Made by a program: the position numbers and the translations under genes. Positions 58,981 to 64,000 of a stretch of DNA of 64,000 bases are shown one piece after another. The stretch is from Blasia pusilla. Lineage: Eukaryota > Marchantiophyta > Marchantiopsida > Blasiales. The notes beneath the pieces are model-generated. The model was not told the origin of the DNA, did no database searches, and saw nothing but the letters and a program-made list of their open reading frames with translations. Location: NCBI GenBank assembly GCA_050084515.1, contig CM114272.1:60140001-60204000 (forward strand). The letters run 5' to 3'. Within the stretch, counting starts at the first letter, position 1, and the number at the start of each line of letters is the position of its first letter.

Positions 58981-60758
58981 TGATTATTGAGGTTATCTTT
59001 GCTTTTAACCGGGGAAGGCGACCTAGACGTTTAGGGTCGCGACGTTCGTTAGACGTTAGGAATGAGAACTGCCACGTGGTCAGTAATGTCGGAAGGCCGC
59101 GCGTGACAGCGGAATGCGACCGAGACGTCTAGGAATCGCGACGTTACTGCCAGTTCCTTGGGGCGTCCCGCTCTCTAGAGTCTAGACCGCGCAGCTGCGG
59201 CGCTACGAGTCCGTATTAGTCGTGGGTGTGTTTGGTGTTCGTCATCATGAATACGTGTCGCAGTCTCAGCACTTATTAATCGTTTCTCTACCCCGCTTTT
59301 CCCGGTATTTTCCTGGGCTATCTACGTGTGCTCCACACGTTTACTACCCCAACCGCACACTGGTTTCTTACACATACTGGTGGTCACTGAGAGACGAAGG
59401 ACAAGAAATTAAAGAGGGCAGGTGGCTATGTTGGGGGTTTTCTACCTCGCGAGAACGTTTTGAAGCTACCAGAATGTATTGCAGCCAAAATGTTCTAGAT
59501 GGACCGGAGGGGAGTAGAGTAAAAAGCTGGAATAGAAGAGTACGGCAAGGGGATTCAAACCGGAGAAGAGGCAAGGAGACAGTGGTGACAAACATCAACA
59601 CACCGGAGTTTTGAAAAGGAATCCATGCTGTCCCCAAGTCACCGAGAGTTGGTATACACGGCGCTCGAGGATTGACCGTCGTTGGTGAAAGATCAGTCAG
59701 AGGTACAGTAGCGGTCCTTTAGTAGATGAAAGTTGTTAACGATAGGCACGATACGAACCAACCAAAAACACGATCCGGCTACATGCAGTCACCCAGGAGA
59801 TTCCCACATTTGCAGATCATCCAGTGCTCCCCTAAGAGTCTGAGATTACTTCAGAGCACATTCCTTTCGATAAATGGCCTCTTCACAGATCGAGGTTAGC
59901 CTCGAATCTCTAAGAAATTCTAGGCAGACATGGTTAATTCTGCGAGAAATTTCGTAGTACGAAGAAATTGAAATGTGAGACCTCTCAATCGAATTTGTTG
60001 TTCTCGTGCGAAGTCGGTGATCAATTTCAGTGTTCCACTGTGAAACTGAACTAAAAATATTTCAAGAGGTGAAGCCACGTAAACGAAGAACGTTACAAAC
60101 ATCTGCTCTGCCCTGTTTGGCAGGGAGGCTTGCGATCGGAGTCTTAGAATGCAAATTGACATGATGCGTACGTTCTGATTACATTCGAATCCTCCCAACC
60201 AATCGAAACACATAGCCGTACTCTCAGCAAATTGGAGCGGTTGCGGCTGTAACGGAGATCAACAGAAAGAGTAAAACGGCCACTCAGTCCGCCAGTTGCG
60301 CCATATCGTCTCACCCGCAAAGTTTTAAACTTGTCTGAAATCTCACCAAGACATTTATTGAGTAACCTTGAAGGCCTCAAGAATGATGTATAACAGAGGT
60401 GTCAAAACGTCGATCGCCGTGTCACCCTCGAATTTGATATATGTTGCAGTTGTGTGTATCTACATATCTTTCTGTGTGGAGTGTACTAGCTACTGAAGAA
60501 CATCTCCAATGATCAATCCCCACCAGTGCCATCATGCCTGTGGATCCAACCTGCTAATCGATGATGAATTCGAAACTTAAAGGCCTGGTTAAAAGTAAGA
60601 AGACTTTTCAAGACCCAGATACATCTACGAAAAAACTTGTCCCTACTCTGGGATCTCCTAACCGATCTAAGTATAGTATCCTCCTCTGAGTAAAGTTTCT
60701 GTCTATTTACTGCAGTTTGCGTGCCGAGTACGATTGAAGTTTATGTGTTCGGACATTT
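58981..60758. other. no gene recognised; about 98-bp direct repeat
   Basis: gcgacc-agacgt-tagg--tcgcgacgtt occurs at 59018 and 59116, a GC-rich direct repeat with CpG-rich words. The 130-codon + ORF (59222-59614) and the minus ORFs at 59920-60213 and 60144-60380 have no recognisable motif. Confidence 0.45.
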
Positions 60759-61214
60759 CTACAGCGTCATGGAGTTGAACACATATCCAACCTGGACATA
60801 ATCGCCGCACTTTCTTCCAGGCAAGCAAGAATTGGAGTCGAAAATCCTTCCAAGGTTCGCAGAGGCCCAGAGATCCACTATGTAGGTGGTTCCTGCAGTA
60901 GATGGACCGGCCCAAGTCGCCACCAAATCATTCTCCCCATACGTTCCATGTGAGTTAGTCGCTGCGAGATCGGCTGTGGTTCCCTGATGCTGGTCCCAAT
61001 TCAATGCGTAGGTCGGCACAGCGGTGTACAGGTCCATATTAGCAAAAGTCATGTCACAGGCACCTGATCCGTAGGAAGTGAGAAACTCTTTGGTATTCGC
61101 GCTCGAATCAGGAGTGCACGTCACACAGCTGCATCCTCCAAGGGTAGCAATTAATAAGGCGATTCTCAACAGCCAAATTCGGAAACACCCTGAGGAAGTC
61201 CCCGATGCCAACAT
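60759..61214 (-). CDS. putative small secreted Cys-containing protein
   Basis: Intronless frame of 151 aa. I start at the internal Met (61214) because a signal peptide follows at once (FRIWLLRIALLIATLGG, residues 11-27); the open frame extends 47 codons further upstream without obvious function. The mature part has about seven Cys (CSCVTC at 28-33, C53, C130, C136), an NWDQ and a YIVDLW segment, and ends with KCGDYVQVGYVFNSMTL. It has the look of a small extracellular beta-rich domain, but I do not recognise the family. A small apoplastic protein is the best guess. It lies away from the transposons in low-copy sequence. Confidence 0.5.
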   Translation of the reverse strand: MLASGTSSGCFRIWLLRIALLIATLGGCSCVTCTPDSSANTKEFLTSYGSGACDMTFANMDLYTAVPTYALNWDQHQGTTADLAATNSHGTYGENDLVATWAGPSTAGTTYIVDLWASANLGRIFDSNSCLPGRKCGDYVQVGYVFNSMTL

Positions 61215-61355
61215 TCTGCCTTCAAGTCGATCTTTCGAATCTCCTCCAAACAAGCTCAACACGTAAACAGCGATCAACAAAGTCCACTGAGATGTGCCCA
61301 CAGAAATCCCGTAGAAGATTGACGACCCTATTTGAAGCCAACAATCTGATTGCAC

Positions 61356-63335
61356 AGCCTGGTATAGCTCCGAGCGAAATACTTTCCAACTTGGTAGTAG
61401 ATTAGAGGATTTCGATTGCGATGTCCGAGAAAACGAGAATAAAATGCACGCTGGTATAGGTTCAAACCCCAGCTTCGAATTCGGGAATCCCTCGACAAAG
61501 AACGACTGCTACACACTCTACGACCGAATTGATGATTGATCAATAAATCGCGAAGATTAGAAAACCACTTGCTCCCTCTTCACCATCCAGTTGATTGCAG
61601 GAGCGCACTCCCCCCGTACCCCGCCTCGGCAATCCGCCACACGAATCTACAGTGCACGGCAAAATGAAAGCACGCTGCTAAACCCGGCCACCAAAAAACT
61701 CACTATTCCAAATTGATCTTTCTTGACGTCGCGAAAGCACCGCAACGCTTTGTGCAAACCCAATCCAACTTGACACCGCTGACCCACGTCTGATTGAGCG
61801 ATGGTGTAAATTGCCATTGAAGGCTCACGCACTCGGCTTTCATAGAATCAAAGTAGTCGTTGCGCGCACGCGCATATAGACAATGACAGGGGACCTAGCT
61901 ACCTACGATTCCATGCCCCAGCTCTAGTAACACGAGCATGCACAGGTTGGACATGGCCCTTGCAATTAGCGTGCGTCGTCGCGTTGGAGGTGAGAGTTGG
62001 CTCGGCTTCATTTGTTTGCTTTTCACGCTGGCAGGACCTGACCGTCCCACTAGGTTAGAGGCTAGGTTAGAGTCGACTTCTTAAATAAGACGATGGACCT
62101 GGTATTATCAGTTCCTAATGCAATTTTCTTAATTTACTTTTATTTTGTGGTTTCCTAAGTAGTATGCTCTGTGCAATCTTATCATACGTTTATGGGTTCA
62201 GGTATTTTGTTACAATTTTCGGCAGTCGATGTATTTTTCCGTTCCTTTTTTTTAATTTAGAGAAAAAAGGTTTTTTTTTTACTTGTCTTGACTCCTTATG
62301 GTGGAAGACTCTAAATTCAGGTTTCCTGTTTTCTAAGATCACCAACACTAGAGGAACCCATAATTTCAGTGAGTGGTGGTGGTCATAATATGTTACGATA
62401 GGGTCCTTTTGAGCTCAATATTAAATAAATACCTATTTTGAAAAATTTTAAGATTTCTCAAATTAAACCTTATTACATTAGATTTAGATGAGAACACTCC
62501 AACAAACTGGACAGAAAAAACGTGCACAATGCACACAACTATTCTTCCGTTTTATTTTAACTCTTTTCTTTTAACTATCTTATTCGGATTCAATTTTTCC
62601 GATAAAAAAGCTTTTTTTCATAACTTCTTCTCGAAGAATAGATTTCACGCCCAATATTGAAGGCCGAACAAGAGCGTTTAAAAAGTATCACTCAAACCTC
62701 ATAATTAGAAGAAATTTGAGGATCGAAACTAGTCATGAAATGCACATGTCATCATTTTCTTCGTTGTATTCTCTATCTATGAAAATAAAAAATATTGAGA
62801 TATAGAAAGAGGAAATCGAGAGTCAAAGTCAAGTTTTGAAAATCAGGTCTTTCTAAAAGCACTCGATTTTTTCAAGCTTGAAATTGTTCACGCGTGGAAA
62901 AAGAAAAGGTCTGGTCTCCATTAGTTAAAAGCGATCTGCCGCTCTATAGTCAAAGCTCACCCATGACATCATCCAATTCCAATACTCGGATTCACTCTTG
63001 ACTCCATACGTGCGTTTTACACTCTAGCGCCAGGAAATCCAACATGTTCAAGGTTTTTGGCCTCGTGTTGGTGGTTTAATTCGTGCATGTTAACTTCTTG
63101 TGCAAGATGACGGAACACTTTTCTAAGGGGGGAAAGTTCAAATTAGTGACTTTGGCATGCCATTAGAGAAAAAACCAACCAGTGTCAAGAAAATGGAAAG
63201 TAATTAAAGCCAGTTGACTAAATCAAGCGTGCCTATTTCACCTAAGGTCGAGTTAATTTAATCTTGGGTTTATGGATGGAAAAAACGCAACACACTTATT
63301 GTTTCCCATGCTAAACATGCAGGAGGTTATAACAC
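61356..63335. other. intergenic, no gene supported
   Basis: 61.4-62.1 kb is balanced in composition and could contain the promoter of the minus-strand ORF at 61214. 62.1-63.3 kb is AT-rich. ORFs up to 74 codons only. Confidence 0.5.
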
Positions 63336-64000
63336 AATGGACAATATGTCTCCTCATATCAACAAGTCTTGAGTTAGATCCCAACCCAGTACCTTCGCTT
63401 TCGAGGGAGTCCTTCTTTCCTAACTCACCATTCACACTTCTTCACCAAACTTGGTTATAGTTAACTTAAAGTTAATTTTAGTTTGTATGGTTGTTTCCAT
63501 TTTTTTTCATCTATATTAACATAGTATGTACAATGAAGTAAAATAATAATACACTTCCTATTCTGATTTTGAAGTGAGTATTTGGGTGTTTATTGGGAGA
63601 TTTGGTACTTTCCAATAATTGGAGAAGTGGAGATTATTTTCAGTGGAGTGTTTATGAAGGGGATTACTACTCCTCTTTAAAAAAGAAGATCAATACATAG
63701 ACCAAAAAATCATTTGGGACATATTAAGGGCCTTGGGACCAAAGAAATACCCTTTTTGTGCGTAGCTTGGGCATGAAACTAGTTACTTTAAATAATATGT
63801 ATGAAGTTTTGGAAGAATGACCAGAGCCTCCTTAATGTAGTTGAACTTCATGTTTGGTCCATCTTCTCGTAATCCAAAGATGAAATTTGCAAGAAATAAA
63901 TTGGGTCCATTTGACTTCCATTTGACTTAATGGAAGTCAAATTATATAACTCATAGCAAAAGCTTCAAATATGTCATTTTTTGTGATTCTAATTTTTTTT
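63336..64000 (+). repeat. dispersed AT-rich repeat, copy 2, internally deleted and cut by the window end
   Basis: Same sequence as 25216-25800 with a few substitutions and small indels, then a jump to the sequence of 26525-26598. At the junction stands a perfect hairpin (63909-63942). The ORFs at 63253-63460 are fortuitous. Confidence 0.92.

Overview
The window looks like transposon-rich nuclear DNA of a land plant. The evidence is two Ty1/copia elements with plant-type initiator-Met tRNA primer sites, a hAT, a Mutator-like transposase with a SWIM finger, Helitrons with a Rep-PIF1 protein, and one intron-containing GDSL esterase/lipase gene. Remnants of a LINE with a C-terminal restriction-like endonuclease hint at a non-seed plant (moss, liverwort, lycophyte or fern), because seed-plant LINEs are usually L1 or RTE. 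The species cannot be fixed from the sequence. No tRNA, rRNA, CRISPR array or bacterial-type operon was seen.

Layout. 0-1.6 kb: LINE fragment (family 1). 1.7-7.1 kb: decayed copia element with a (TG)n-expanded 5' LTR and a nested inverted repeat in its middle. 7.1-10 kb: GC-rich stretch, a TATA/(TC)n promoter-like segment and a hAT transposase pseudogene. 10.1-11.7 kb: 180-bp tandem array split by a solo LTR that has a perfect target-site duplication (TSD). 11.7-16 kb: AT-rich Helitron-like DNA split by a second, APE-type LINE. 16-25 kb: a low-copy, more GC-balanced island with the only convincing intact gene, a six-exon GDSL esterase/lipase (17562-21375). 25-30.3 kb: AT-rich dispersed repeats and small non-autonomous Helitrons. 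30.3-41 kb: an autonomous-type Helitron relic on the minus strand. 41.2-55.7 kb: a segment bracketed by about 65-70 bp inverted repeats, holding a Mutator-like transposase pseudogene and unidentified ORFs on both strands, itself invaded by a copia element (51267-55523, TSD aattc). 55.7-56.2 kb: a foldback element. 56.2-59 kb: more copies of LINE family 1. 60.8-61.2 kb: a small intronless ORF for a putative secreted protein. 63.3-64 kb: a second copy of the 25.2-26.6 kb repeat.

Nesting gives relative ages. The solo LTR is younger than the 180-bp array, the APE LINE is younger than the AT-rich repeat around it, and the second copia is younger than the 41.2-55.7 kb element. Every transposon protein seen carries stops, frameshifts or missing catalytic parts, so none looks able to move itself. 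The host genes that could still work are the GDSL gene and, less surely, the small secreted ORF. They show no operon-like or pathway link to each other.
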